Positions 23,913 through 34,048 of a DNA stretch of 64,000 nt are shown here, in pieces. Each line of letters begins with the position of its first letter. Position 1 is the first letter of the stretch. The stretch is from assembly GCF_032854445.1 (NCBI RefSeq), contig NC_088303.1, positions 6,455,501-6,519,500 on the forward strand, in the 5' to 3' direction. The notes under the pieces were generated by a model. It was not told where the DNA came from. It ran no database searches and saw only the letters and a list, made by a program, of their open reading frames with translations. Both the position numbers and the translations under genes were made by a program. Source of the DNA: Liolophura sinensis (taxonomy: Eukaryota; Mollusca; Polyplacophora; Chitonida; Chitonidae).

Positions 23913-24538
23913 GCGCCTCTTGTAGCATGAGATCTGTACATATTAACGGAAAAGACGTAATCGTCCGTTACTTTTGAATCACAATCTGTTCGGTTAGGGT
24001 CTGTAACGCTCGTCATTTTCAAACTGTATCTAATACTGCTTAACCTGGGGCTAGGGGCCGTAAAGGTAGCCATGCTAATTACATCAGCATGATCCCTTTA
24101 TGAACAGTTGCAATTAAAGCGCGACTGAGATACTTGTTTAATTGTTATTTCACATGGAACTCATTCACGGACTACAAATTTGAACTTTGATATGGAATTC
24201 ATGCCTGGAATATTCATTGTTTGCCCGGCATCATTGAAAACTGATGACCGCTTCTCTCTTGAGTGTTACCGGCTTTATTTCTTATTTGTATAATTTCTTA
24301 CATACCTTTGTCTTTGGGAGTTAGTGTTAAACGTTGTTTTGGAAATGGATCTTGTGATTATCGACTTGGAACGCCCTTTACGGACTACGAATGGTACAGG
24401 AATGTCGGACTTGACGCTTATATCTACAAGAATACGACATCCTTCAATAACCGAAATAAAGAGCAAACTTACATGTGTTGGTATCGTTTACGTTGACATC
24501 ATATACGTTCATGTCCGTGTGGAAGATTGGGAGACTAG
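23913..24538. other. Single-copy spacer inside the UGT array
   Basis: Not repeated elsewhere in the window. It contains one open stretch of interest at 24263-24496 on the plus strand: a hydrophobic start followed by a short cysteine-bearing tail. That frame has no ATG, and an in-frame stop lies just upstream, so it is not called as a gene (see findings). Confidence 0.4.
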
Positions 24539-25231
24539 CAGGGCGGGGAATCGTTTACCCTTTAACTAGAGATACGCAAACCTGCTGTCGTTCGATAGGA
24601 ATATACATGTACTTGGGTAGCCAGTCTTTGAAATGTACTCGAAGCCAGTAACACAAAGGAAAACGCCACTAGATCAATGTGTGCCGTGGACGTTAATATA
24701 ACTGTAAACATTTCGTTGTACCGTTACATACATGTACTCACCTAAACACGCCTTTCCTCAGAAACACGCTTTCTTGTCTATCACATTACATCTATGAGCA
24801 ACGGGCATCAATGCCTTTGCTAGGTTCTCCAGCTTAAGTCCCAGAAAATAACCTCTGACATAGTCCGCTTAACTGGTGTGAAAACAGTAAGTAGGTCAGG
24901 CTACCACACACCTGCAAGTACGTGATGTCCGCATGTCTGGTGAAATAAGCTAGATAAACTTAATAGCATATACCACCCACATCACCTTTTGTCTTTTACA
25001 CGTACATGACGTAAGACCATAACCTCTACACATCAACATGTTTGAAGGTCAATATTATTACAGAGAAAATGCAGATAGAATTTTTAATTCATCACGTTAA
25101 CCTTGTTAATCTGTGAGTTTCAAGACAAAGCGGCATTTCCCCATGTAACTTCTTATTTATTCATAAACGAGCGTTGTGTAGAGTAATGGGCAGTGGGTCC
25201 ACTGTGTTTTGGCATAGACACTTTATTATCC

Positions 25232-25378
25232 TTTTGGGAAGGTCTGTCAGCAACCTGCGGATGGTCGTGGGTTTCCTCCGGGCTCTGCCCGGTTTCCTCC
25301 CACCATAATGTTGGCTGCCGTGGTATAAGTGAAGTTTTCTTGAGTACGGCGTAAAATGCCAATCAAATAAAATTATTA
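25232..25378 (+). repeat. SINE-A, 5'-truncated, left half of a tail-to-tail pair
   Basis: Starts at gggaaggtctgtcagcaacc and ends with the tail gccaatcaaata. The inverted partner follows after a short AT-rich spacer. Confidence 0.75.
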
Positions 25379-25395
25379 ACTTTCTATCTAGATTT

Positions 25396-25600
25396 ATTAA
25401 TCTATTTATTTGATTGGCTAGCATTATAGTGGAAGGAAACTAAGCACAGCCCGGAGAAAACCTTCGACCTTCCGCACGTCACTGGTAGACGTTCCCAGGT
25501 ACCACCGGAGAAGAAGTCAGCATGAACTTGAACTCACATCGATCGCATTCGTAAAAGGCTTCTGCACGGGTCTTTGCGCTCACCAGGCCAAAGCGGGCTC
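25396..25600 (-). repeat. SINE-A, diverged, right half of a tail-to-tail pair
   Basis: Recognised by ttatttgattgg at the start, then gaaactaagcacagcccgg, cttccgcacgtcactgg and gccagcatgaac-like blocks. Strongly diverged, and older than the C/C' duplication. Confidence 0.65.
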
Positions 25601-25729
25601 CGACGTCTGTTATTGCTTAGTGCGTTATTTCATTACCTATAATATGTGACTGACTACAACGACAAAATTAGAGCGTCTGACTCGAAGTCGGGACATAACA
25701 AAGACTTTAAAAATGGCACTTTTTGCTGC

Positions 25730-26321
25730 ACATCAACGTTGCTTTATAGAGAGATCAGATATGTTTTGAGGGTATTAAAGACATAACAATACCGGACGAT
25801 TACTAATTTAATACTGAAATATTAAAATAAATATTATCTTAAATATCAATACATTTACATATATACTTTCTATAAGGAAAGAACCACAAACTTTATTGCG
25901 TACAGCCATAGCTAAAAACTTTCTCTAGTTTATGATAACATATCCCTCCACAATTGAATTTAACACTGTCAAAAGAGGCCTGATACATGCACAATACTTT
26001 TTATCACCTAACAAAAAAGCACTTCAGTTCTACCCAACAGGCCATTTCTTAACCTTCACAATTCTGTTTGATAATTCATTTGTTTCATGTAGTATAATTT
26101 CATTCTTATTTACACTTCTTAGGTCAAAGCATCACAGACTTTGGCCCAAAACGGGTGCTAGAACCCCGAAATATAAAAATATATCATGGAATGGGTTTCA
26201 TAATGAAAACAACCAGTACAGGCAAATTCAATAAAGGCAATCAAACAAATACAGCAATCTCATATCTCACTGAAAATATATTCAATCAATTTGTTATCCA
26301 CAAACTATGAAAAATACATAT
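25730..26321 (-). other. 3' flank of UGT copy 2
   Basis: Homologous to 18297-18747 but less similar than the coding region, with an extra ~130-bp block near 26085-26210 that is absent from copy 1. Near identity begins at about 26210. A TTTATT (minus AATAAA) at about 25891-25896 is a candidate poly(A) signal. Confidence 0.5.
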
Positions 26322-27878
26322 CTAGCTTGTTTTCTGCTTCTTTGCAGCTCGTCGACAAAAGCGTTTTGACAGACGCTTTGCACATTTAACACAGACAAGA
26401 ACGGTGACAATAACAGAGGCTGATGTAAAGCAGACTATATCGTAACCCATGTAAGTAAACACACTCATATCTGAAGCACGTGACCTCAGGTGATCCCCAC
26501 CAAACCTTAACACATACTCTATAGCGTCACCCGCTCTCTCTCGTGGCGATTTTGACTGACTGTGAAACATTGCTGAAGCTTTTCTCATATTCTTCATGTA
26601 TTTCGAATTGGAAAGAACTTCCGTTATGGCGTTGTAAAGTTGTTCCTCTGTTGACCCCATCAAAGGAGCCATGATGCCTACTTCCCAGTGCTCTACTCGA
26701 ACTCCATTGAAAAACTGATCACCGATGATTGGCGTGCACACTAGTGGAACACCGTGGTACAGAGCCTCGAAAACTCCGTTATTACCACAATGGCTGACGA
26801 AAACCTTTGTCTGTGGGTGACCAAGTAAATCGTTCTGCGGAACCCACTTCATCACTTTAACGTTTCCATTTTGCCGCGAATCTCCATACTTCCACAGTAC
26901 GTTTAATTTTAACCTCTTAAACACCCGTAATAAAGCCTTCACTTTGGATTCTGGAAAGTCCATTGAGTTTCCTCCAAATGTGACCAAGACAACGCCATCT
27001 GAGGACTTTTGATAATACTTCTTAACCTCTCCAGTCAGAGGCTGTGCCGGACCTGTTGCGATTCCGCCAATCATCACGTGGTTGGGCATCTGGGGAAGTG
27101 GGTAACTTAAAATAGTGTCGTAGTTGTAAAGAAACAATTCTGACTTCGCTACCATGTTGATGATGTCGTGTCTTGACAACTCTGGAGCTAGGGGAGACAC
27201 TAGGTCCATCGGCATTAGATATCGGCCCATCAGATGCAAGCCCACATAAGATAAGGTATTGTGCAGCCTTTGGAAAAATGTCATGCTGTCGGTATACTGC
27301 GACTGAAGGTTGGGGGAAATGCTCGGCAAGAAAGGCCTGCCACTGACGAAATCCTCAAACAGAGTACTCACAGCCACATACCGAATATTCATGACGTAGG
27401 GTACCACAAAGAAACAATAACTCACAAAAGCGCCATTCAAGATAACCAAGTCAAAGTTTTCATCCCTTAAATTCCTCAGCGTTTTGGTGTCTGATAAAAC
27501 ATTACTGCATACACAACGGACAAGCTTTGACATAGTTCCCAAACGTGTTATGATGGAGAAATCCTTCCCATCCAGCAAAGAGGAGGAAATGTTCTGGGTC
27601 ATCTCGTCCGCGGACTGGACATCTGCCTCTGGGGTCATCAGAATTGTGTGTATTTGCTTTGTTCCGCTGGCGCCCTTCAGGTGACAGTTTTTGTGTTTAT
27701 ACGTCTTACTAAACAGTATAGAGACGTTATGCCCTCTGTTGACAAGTTCTTGGCCGACATTGCTCACTTCTGCGCAATGGCTATATGTAGGGGCTGATAA
27801 AAGTAAGATTTTCGAGGCCTGTACACTGGAAACTAGAACCAAGGACACCAATGCAGACCATATTTGAACACGAGCCAT
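26322..27878 (-). CDS. UDP-glycosyltransferase (UGT), copy 2
   Basis: An intact single-exon 518-residue UGT, nearly identical to copy 1, with the same signal peptide, H34, UDP-sugar signature (SHCGNNG, GDQ), C-terminal membrane helix and KQKTS tail. About sixteen residues differ. Seven of them cluster between positions 148 and 172: D148N, T150A, M152V, V165I, V173L-region changes and D-to-E near 175. N148 replaces the aspartate that pairs with the catalytic histidine in characterised UGTs, so O-glycosylation may be weakened or changed; this is inference. The patch resembles the broken third UGT (AFMGY, FQDF), which suggests gene conversion from another paralogue. The flanking DNA is duplicated with it, including a SINE-B. 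Confidence 0.95.
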   Translation of the reverse strand: MARVQIWSALVSLVLVSSVQASKILLLSAPTYSHCAEVSNVGQELVNRGHNVSILFSKTYKHKNCHLKGASGTKQIHTILMTPEADVQSADEMTQNISSSLLDGKDFSIITRLGTMSKLVRCVCSNVLSDTKTLRNLRDENFDLVILNGAFVSYCFFVVPYVMNIRYVAVSTLFEDFVSGRPFLPSISPNLQSQYTDSMTFFQRLHNTLSYVGLHLMGRYLMPMDLVSPLAPELSRHDIINMVAKSELFLYNYDTILSYPLPQMPNHVMIGGIATGPAQPLTGEVKKYYQKSSDGVVLVTFGGNSMDFPESKVKALLRVFKRLKLNVLWKYGDSRQNGNVKVMKWVPQNDLLGHPQTKVFVSHCGNNGVFEALYHGVPLVCTPIIGDQFFNGVRVEHWEVGIMAPLMGSTEEQLYNAITEVLSNSKYMKNMRKASAMFHSQSKSPRERAGDAIEYVLRFGGDHLRSRASDMSVFTYMGYDIVCFTSASVIVTVLVCVKCAKRLSKRFCRRAAKKQKTS

Positions 27879-28045
27879 GGTGGTGGTCCTAGAAAACAGG
27901 AAGTTTCACGTTAGACCATGACAATGTATATTCCAGATATCTGGCTTCTCCACAAACATTGTTATTGTAGATTTCCAATTTATTTCGATACCCTGCATTT
28001 CTGAAAATTCAACAATTGATATTATGATTGTCAACCTATTTATTA
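27879..28045 (-). promoter_or_regulatory. UGT copy 2 proximal 5' flank
   Basis: Nearly identical to 20305-20471 upstream of copy 1, so the two genes probably share the same proximal promoter. No core element could be set. Confidence 0.4.
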
Positions 28046-28348
28046 GTGAGTACTTGGGTTTAACGTCGTACATAACAATTTTTTAAGCATATGACGACCA
28101 AGGTATCCTTAGAGTGCATGCAATATGCCTCCATGTTGCAGGACGGATTTCCACCGCTCTTTTATCTAGTGCTTCTCCACTGAGGCGCCTTCCCGAAGGC
28201 AAGTAAGCCACTCCATCCGAGCCATTATACTGATACGGGCCAAGCAGTGGTTACACTATCCGCTTCTACTGAGCGCCAAGCGAGGAAGTTAAAACTTTCT
28301 CTTTTAAGGTCTTAGGTGAGAATTGACCCTAGACCTACCCCTCACGAA
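28046..28348 (-). repeat. SINE-B, duplicated with UGT copy 2
   Basis: The same insertion as 20472-20772, with the same flanking 13-bp repeats (28033-28045 and 28349-28361). It was copied with the segment rather than inserted anew. It has a 2-bp difference at tccttagagtgcatg. Confidence 0.9.
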
Positions 28349-28361
28349 AACCTATTTATTA

Positions 28362-29418
28362 AGAAAGGAAGAAAAATGTTATTAATTAAAAGAAATAATT
28401 AAATTTATTTATTAAAAATTGTACCATTGATTGTTGTTTACTTTATATAGGGATTTTGTTAACAAACCCGCTATTTTATTCATATTTTTCGTCAGTGGAA
28501 GGAGGTATTCGAAAATGACGTCATCGGTGATCATACGTGGAACTAGGGACCTATTTAGCTCCCACCATTCGGGCTCTCTCGCCATCAAAATTGCTTTGAT
28601 GGCTATCACCTGTGACGTCACCACAGCAGGCATCTAAATTTCCGGGCTGACCGGTGGGATCTTAGAAAAACTGTAGTTCTAAGCCAATTTTACGCCTCAA
28701 GAATTAGGCTGAGAATGGTCTCATGTACTCTTTAAAGGGGCACATCGCCAAGAGAAATTCCGAATCTTTGAGTTTGTTCGGCTAAATACACAAATTAGTT
28801 GTATTTGACTCCTCAGGAAACTTACTGGGCTAATTTTGTTCGAAAAACGTCAATGAGGAGAATTTGAAGGGAAAATATGTCACTGGTCTAAACTGTGAGA
28901 TAACATGCAAATGACTCAGCACAAAAATGTCCACAACGCAAAGTGAGCTCATGGATCGCAGTTGTTAACTATATGACAGTTTAAAAGTCTGCTAAACCAA
29001 ATATGTTCTTCCTTTCTACTGGCCGAATATTTAGGAGTACTCGTAATTCCCTATGATCTATATGGCATAACTGATTTTAGACTGCAAAAAGAAAAGATGT
29101 CTGATATTTGAAGTTTACTTACCACCTCCCGTTGTATACACCACAAGGGGAGGTTATTAAACAATCAAAAGAATTGAATATTTCACTCATATTATTAGAC
29201 AACATTTTAGCATTATAGATGAAGTAATATTAAAAAAAAAAACAACCGAAGTGCTGAAATACATACCACGTCAGACAGAGTGAAGTCTAGAGAATGGAAT
29301 GTGGTATATTTAAGGCTTTCAAATCTGTAAATACTATGTTACCTATGGTGACAAATTTATCCTTGAAACTGTTTAATAACTATTTAATGATGTGTGTAAA
29401 AGATCAAAATCTGACATT
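28362..29418. repeat. UGT upstream flank, copy A'
   Basis: Almost identical to 20786-21860. It keeps both TGACGTCA octamers (28516-28523, 28613-28620) and ends abruptly after gatcaaaatctgacatt, where C' begins. It has a small deletion near 28456 relative to copy A. Confidence 0.85.
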
Positions 29419-30106
29419 TAACAGGGCGGGGAATCGTTTACCCTCTCACTAGAGATACCCAAACCTTGACTGTAATCATAGCCGTTAGACACGAAAATAC
29501 ATGTGCCCGAGTAGCCAGTCTTTCAAATTTACTCGAAACCAGTAACACAAAGAAAAACGCCACTAGATCAATGTGTGCCGTGGACGTTAATATAACTGTA
29601 AACATTTCGTTGTGCCGTTAGATACGTGTACTCACCTAAACACGTCCTACCTCAGAAACACGCTTTCTTGTCTATCACATTACATCTATGAACAACGGGC
29701 TAGGTTCTCCAGCTTATGTCCCAGAAAATAACCTCTGACATAATCCGCTTAACTGGTGTGTAAACAGTAAGTAGGTCAGGCTACCACACACGTGTCAAGT
29801 AGGTCATGTTCGCATGTCTGGTGAAATAAGCTAGATAAACTTCATAGCAGATACTACCCACATGACCTTTTGTCTTTTACACGTACATGACGTAAGACCA
29901 TAACCTCTACACATCAACATGTTTGAAGGTCAATATTTTTACAGAGAAAATGCAGATAGAATTTTTAATTCATCACGTTAACCTTGTTAATCTGTGAGTT
30001 TCAAGATAAAGGCTGAATTTCCCCATGTAACTTCTTATTTATTCATAAACGAGCGCTGTGTAGGATAGTGGGCACTGTGTTTTGGCATAGACACTTTATT
30101 ATCCTT

Positions 30107-30245
30107 TTGGGAAGGTCTTCAGCAACCTGCGGATGGTCATGGGTTTCCTCCGGGCTCTGCCCGGTTTCCTCCCACCATAATGTTGGCTGCTGTCGTATAA
30201 GTGAAGTATTCTTGAGTACGGCGTAAAACAACAATCAAATAAAGT
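30107..30245 (+). repeat. SINE-A, 5'-truncated, left half of a tail-to-tail pair
   Basis: Copy of the insertion at 25232-25378, carried along in the C/C' duplication. Ends in caatcaaata. Confidence 0.75.
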
Positions 30246-30274
30246 TATTATCTTTTTATCTAGATTTATTAATT

Positions 30275-30460
30275 TATTATTTGATTGGCTAGCATTATGG
30301 TGGAAGGAAACTAAGCACGGCCCATGGGAAACCCACGACCTTCCGCACGTCACTGGTAGGTCCACTTTCCTAGGTACCATCGAAGAGGAAGCCAGCATGA
30401 ACTGGAACTCCCATCGATCGAATTGGTAAGAGGCTTCTGTATGGGTCATAACCACCAGGC
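30275..30460 (-). repeat. SINE-A, diverged, right half of a tail-to-tail pair
   Basis: Copy of the insertion at 25396-25600. Recognised by ttatttgattgg, actaagcacggcccatggg and gccagcatgaac blocks. Confidence 0.65.
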
Positions 30461-30517
30461 CAAAGCGGGCTCCGACACGCGTTATTGCTTAGTGCGTTTT
30501 TTCATTACATGTGTGAC

Positions 30518-30592
30518 TGACTACAACGACAAAGTTAGAGCGTCTGCCTCGAAGTCGGGAGACCCGGGATCAAACCCGAGTCGGGTCATACC
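30518..30592 (+). other. tRNA-like sequence, probably a SINE head or tRNA relic
   Basis: An A-box-like gttagagcgtctgcc is followed by a B-box-like gggatcaaacccg and a closing gagtcgggtcata, at tRNA-like spacing. A clean acceptor stem was not found, so this is not called as a working tRNA. The matching place in spacer C (about 25660-25700) has lost the B-box part. Confidence 0.4.
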
Positions 30593-30600
30593 AAAGGCTT

Positions 30601-31079
30601 TGAAAATGACACTTACTCTCATCACTTGGCTCTCAGCACTAGTAGGTTAGAGCAGGGAAACAGGACTGGTGGTTGGTGCGGTACCAGTTTAATGTGACCG
30701 AGTGTTGTGTAATGTATGGTGTTTTCGGCATGATACATCAGTGGCGGCAGTACTTTGGGGGCATGGACTCGCCGTGCCACAAGAATACACAGTATATGCA
30801 CATACCTTATTGCTCCCCATGCATCAGATTGTTAAGTGCCATGTTATATCTATGCATAGGACTGACTTTTGTATGATACGGATTTATTTCTATTTTTCTC
30901 TCACGCAATATGCCACATAACGCTTTCAGATAAATAACAACACGCTATATAAAGTTTTTTGTTCCCTATATATTTCAACATTATGCTATATAAAAAGTGA
31001 ATTAAAACAATGGTATATAAAATCAATGCGCATGACACTATAAAGCAACCAATTAGTGTAAAATATTTTACAAAATTTA
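30601..31079. other. Intergenic DNA, nothing recognised
   Basis: No gene or repeat family could be supported. Open frames are short. Confidence 0.35.
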
Positions 31080-31345
31080 TTTGGTTTATTTATTTGATTG
31101 GTGTTTTACGCCATACTCAAGAATATTTCACTTTATGGTGGGCGCATTAAGGTGGGAGGAAACCGGGCACAGCCCGGGGGAAACCCCCGACCATCCGCAG
31201 GTTGCTGAAACACCTTCCCACTTACGATTGGAGAGGAAGCCAGCATGAGCTGGACTTGAATTCGTAGCGACCGCATTGGTGAGAGGCTCCGGGTCATTAC
31301 GTTGCACAAGAGCGCTTACCAACTGAGCCACAGAGGCCCCCTATT
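31080..31345 (-). repeat. SINE-A, near full length
   Basis: Minus orientation: tail complement (ttatttatttgattggtg), body with cacagcccgggggaaaccc, then the tRNA-like head ending in actgagccacagaggcccc. A short internal segment near 31138-31150 is scrambled. Confidence 0.85.
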
Positions 31346-32199
31346 TTACAAAATAAATAATCACAAGATGTATAGAACTATAGGCAGACATATTTTGCAA
31401 CACATTCTCTGACTTTGTCTAAAAATTTCGCATATAATGTCACATCAGCTTATGCTGACTGGGTAAAGCAAGTACATCAATTTCATAAGAAAAGATCTTT
31501 GATGACACGAAAAGCAAGGAAAGAACAAGAAATATTAAATTTCTTGATAAGATAGTGAGAAATGAAAAAAAAAGACTTTAATCATAAGCGTTATAGTTAA
31601 CTACAGCTCATATCGGTATAGTACTGTAATAATGTACAAGAAAACCAGAGACATGTAGACTGGATGTTTATATTTTATATTTCTAATAATGGATGCTGAA
31701 TAATTACCGAGGATTACTTTTAAGGAAAGGAGATATGATATTTTGTACTTAGCTTGTTCATCAGATGGCATTTTGTGTAGCTGTTTTGACAGCTCACATT
31801 GACGTTGAGCTAAGGCTGAGGGGAGAATCAGGAACAGCACCGTTGCATGACGTGGAAGCTTTTGGACTGCTGTCAACACACGATCGCGATCCATGAGGCG
31901 CAAGAGCCGAACAATTCTTTAACAATGGCCTTCCTTGCCAGCGGGTAAGGTGATTTTTAGACGTCTTTAAGACAGATGAACAAGGTAAGGGTTGAATGCG
32001 CATGTGTGTGTGTCTCATGCTTTTGTCACGTGGACTACATCCTAATTTGGCCAGCCGCGTTCAGGGAAGCATGAATGAATTGAGGTAAGTAGTGACGTAG
32101 AAAATTATAATTAAATATTACCTTGGTCTTTATAACTGCCGAACTGGCTGATATCACCAAATCCTCTTACTTAATACGTGGGAAGGTCTTCCGGTAACC
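31346..32199. other. Spacer before flank copy B'
   Basis: No gene is supported. A 100-codon open frame on the minus strand (31601-31903) has no recognisable feature. Confidence 0.35.
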
Positions 32200-32515
32200 A
32201 GCGGGAAAAAGACATAATTAATTAAATATATTGATTCAAAAATTATAGTATTGAATGTTTATTACTTTACATGGGCATTTTTATGCATATTCTATATTTG
32301 CTAATAAACCAACTATTTTATGTATATTTTATATTTGCTAATAATCCCGCTATTTTATGAATATTTTCCGTCAGGGGCTGGAAATATTTGGAAATGGCGT
32401 CATCGGTAATCATACGGGGAACTCGGGACCAATTTAACTCCCCAAATTCGGGCTCTCTCCCCATCAAATTAGCTTTGATAGCTATCACCTTTGACCTCAC
32501 CACAGCACGGAACTA

Positions 32516-34048
32516 TACTATCCAAAAAAAAGAAACGCATAACCCGGTTTTTTGCGGAGGTGATGCAGTCTTTTCAATTATGCATAACTAAAAAAGAATT
32601 GCTATTCAGCAAATATTTTTTTACGCAGATTAAGGAAGGGTCCATATCTAGACAACAAGGCCATCAACTTGAGGTAAGACGGTCACAATGAGTCTCCCAC
32701 TTGAGTGGAATGTCAGTATCTGTTGTGACCACCACGGGCACGAATAACAGTTCTGACACGCCTTGTCATGGACTGGATGAGACGCTGGATAGAGGCCTGG
32801 GGAATGTTCTGCCACTCCTCCTGCAAACATGCAACTTGCTCTTGAAGCGTTTGGGGTTGAGGTTGACGTTGGCGTAGACGTCGATCAAGTTCATCCCACA
32901 GATGCTCAATTGGGTTAAGATCCGGGGAACGGGACGGCCAGGGTAGCACATTTACATTGTTTTCGGCGAGGCAGTCCCTTGTGACACGTGCCGTGTGCGG
33001 TCTGGCGTTGTCCTGCTGGAACAACTCCCGCTGAACGTCAATGACAGGTAAGAGGTGTGGCTGCAGGATGGTGTCTCGGTAGCGTACGGCCGTAAGATTT
33101 CCCTGAACGTGGACAAGATTTGTACGACCAGTATACGATATTGCTGCCCACATCATCACACTCCCTCCACCAAATCTGTCCACTTGGCGTACGCAGTTAG
33201 GGGCATAACGTTCGTGAGCACGTCTGTAAACCCGGTTTCTACCATCACGTCTCTGCAGTAGGAATCCGGACTCATCACTGAACCAAATGCGTCGCCAGTT
33301 GCGTAGATTCCATGCAGTCACGTTGTTACACCATCGGAGGCGATTAGCGCGATGGTGAGGACGCAGCACAATCCCAACATAGGGCCTCCTGGCTCTCAGT
33401 CCATGTTCCCTCAGCCTGTTCCGCACTGTCTGACCTGATATCCCAATCAGTCCCGGTATGCTGGCTGCTGTGCTTTCAGCTGTAGCACAACGGTCACGCA
33501 AATGGAGGACCCTTATGTAGCGATCTTGGGCTGCTGTAGTGACACGTGGTCGACCTGAACGCCGACGGTCATTTGTTGTCCCAGTATTGTTGTAGCGGGC
33601 AGCAAGCCGTGAAATCGTGCTCTGGCTGACGTGTAGACGCCTAGAAATGGACGATTGGGACTCTCCAGCTTGAAGTCTTCCAATGGCAATATTACTTGTG
33701 ACAGTGTCAAGACGTGGCATGTTGAATCAGCTTGAAAACACCACTTGAAAGACGTCGATTTCCTGCCCGAAGTTGCGGTTTTATAGTCACACACTGCATG
33801 CTTTCCATGCGTAAGTTCGGCGTGTAAGACTGCACGTGATGCAGTGTGGTGCTGTATTTTTTACTTCTTCCAAAAACGGCCTCCAAACTCAACACTTTCA
33901 ACCAAGAAATGTTTTGAGGAATAAAATGCGTGCTAACTGTGACTATTAACAATATTAAAACACATTTTGCTCATGAAATGAAGACAAAATGTATTTATTT
34001 CATTTTAAAATAAAACAAAACACCTATGCGTTTCTTTTTTGGATAGTA
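32516..34048 (-). mobile_element. Tc1/mariner-type DNA transposon, apparently intact
   Basis: A 1,533-bp element with terminal inverted repeats of about 25 bp (tactatccaaaaa...gaaacgcat at the left, the reverse at the right, with a 2-bp length difference). It is flanked by TA target duplications at 32514-32515 and 34049-34050. It encodes one uninterrupted transposase on the minus strand. The paralogous flank B shows the empty site (aac-TA-aatttcc at about 22541-22552), which confirms both ends. Confidence 0.95.
32713..33720 (-). CDS. Tc1-type transposase (DD34E)
   Basis: A 335-residue complete transposase, the usual length for Tc1 proteins, which cut and paste their own element at TA dinucleotides in the nucleus. 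The N-terminal ~110 residues form paired helix-turn-helix DNA-binding domains (QSSISRRLHVSQSTISRL; RRRSGRPRVTT, with a GRPR AT-hook-like link). The catalytic triad is D in WFSDESGF, D in FQQDNARPHTA, and E in SPDLNPIEHLWDEL, with 34 residues between the last two. No stop or frameshift is seen, so the enzyme may still work; expression is unknown. Start chosen at the ATG giving MPRLDTVTSN, typical for the family. Confidence 0.95.
   Translation of the reverse strand: MPRLDTVTSNIAIGRLQAGESQSSISRRLHVSQSTISRLAARYNNTGTTNDRRRSGRPRVTTAAQDRYIRVLHLRDRCATAESTAASIPGLIGISGQTVRNRLREHGLRARRPYVGIVLRPHHRANRLRWCNNVTAWNLRNWRRIWFSDESGFLLQRRDGRNRVYRRAHERYAPNCVRQVDRFGGGSVMMWAAISYTGRTNLVHVQGNLTAVRYRDTILQPHLLPVIDVQRELFQQDNARPHTARVTRDCLAENNVNVLPWPSRSPDLNPIEHLWDELDRRLRQRQPQPQTLQEQVACLQEEWQNIPQASIQRLIQSMTRRVRTVIRARGGHNRY

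Larger units (their letters stand above)
24539..25729. repeat. UGT-array spacer, copy C
   Basis: Non-coding spacer that recurs at 29419-30600 (C') and, more diverged, at 38700-39720 (C''). Shared landmarks are gggcggggaatcgtttaccc (C and C'), the cctcagaaacacgctttct block and cagaaaataacctctgac. All three carry SINE-A at the same place, so that insertion predates the duplications. Confidence 0.85.
29419..30600. repeat. UGT-array spacer, copy C'
   Basis: Second copy of spacer C, joined directly to A'. It contains the duplicated SINE-A pair (30107-30245 plus orientation; 30275-30460 minus orientation). Similarity to 24539-25729 is high, with small indels. Confidence 0.85.

Noticed and set aside
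30518-30592. Functional tRNA gene
   Set aside because: Box-like sequences exist but no good acceptor stem, and the paralogous copy has lost half of it.
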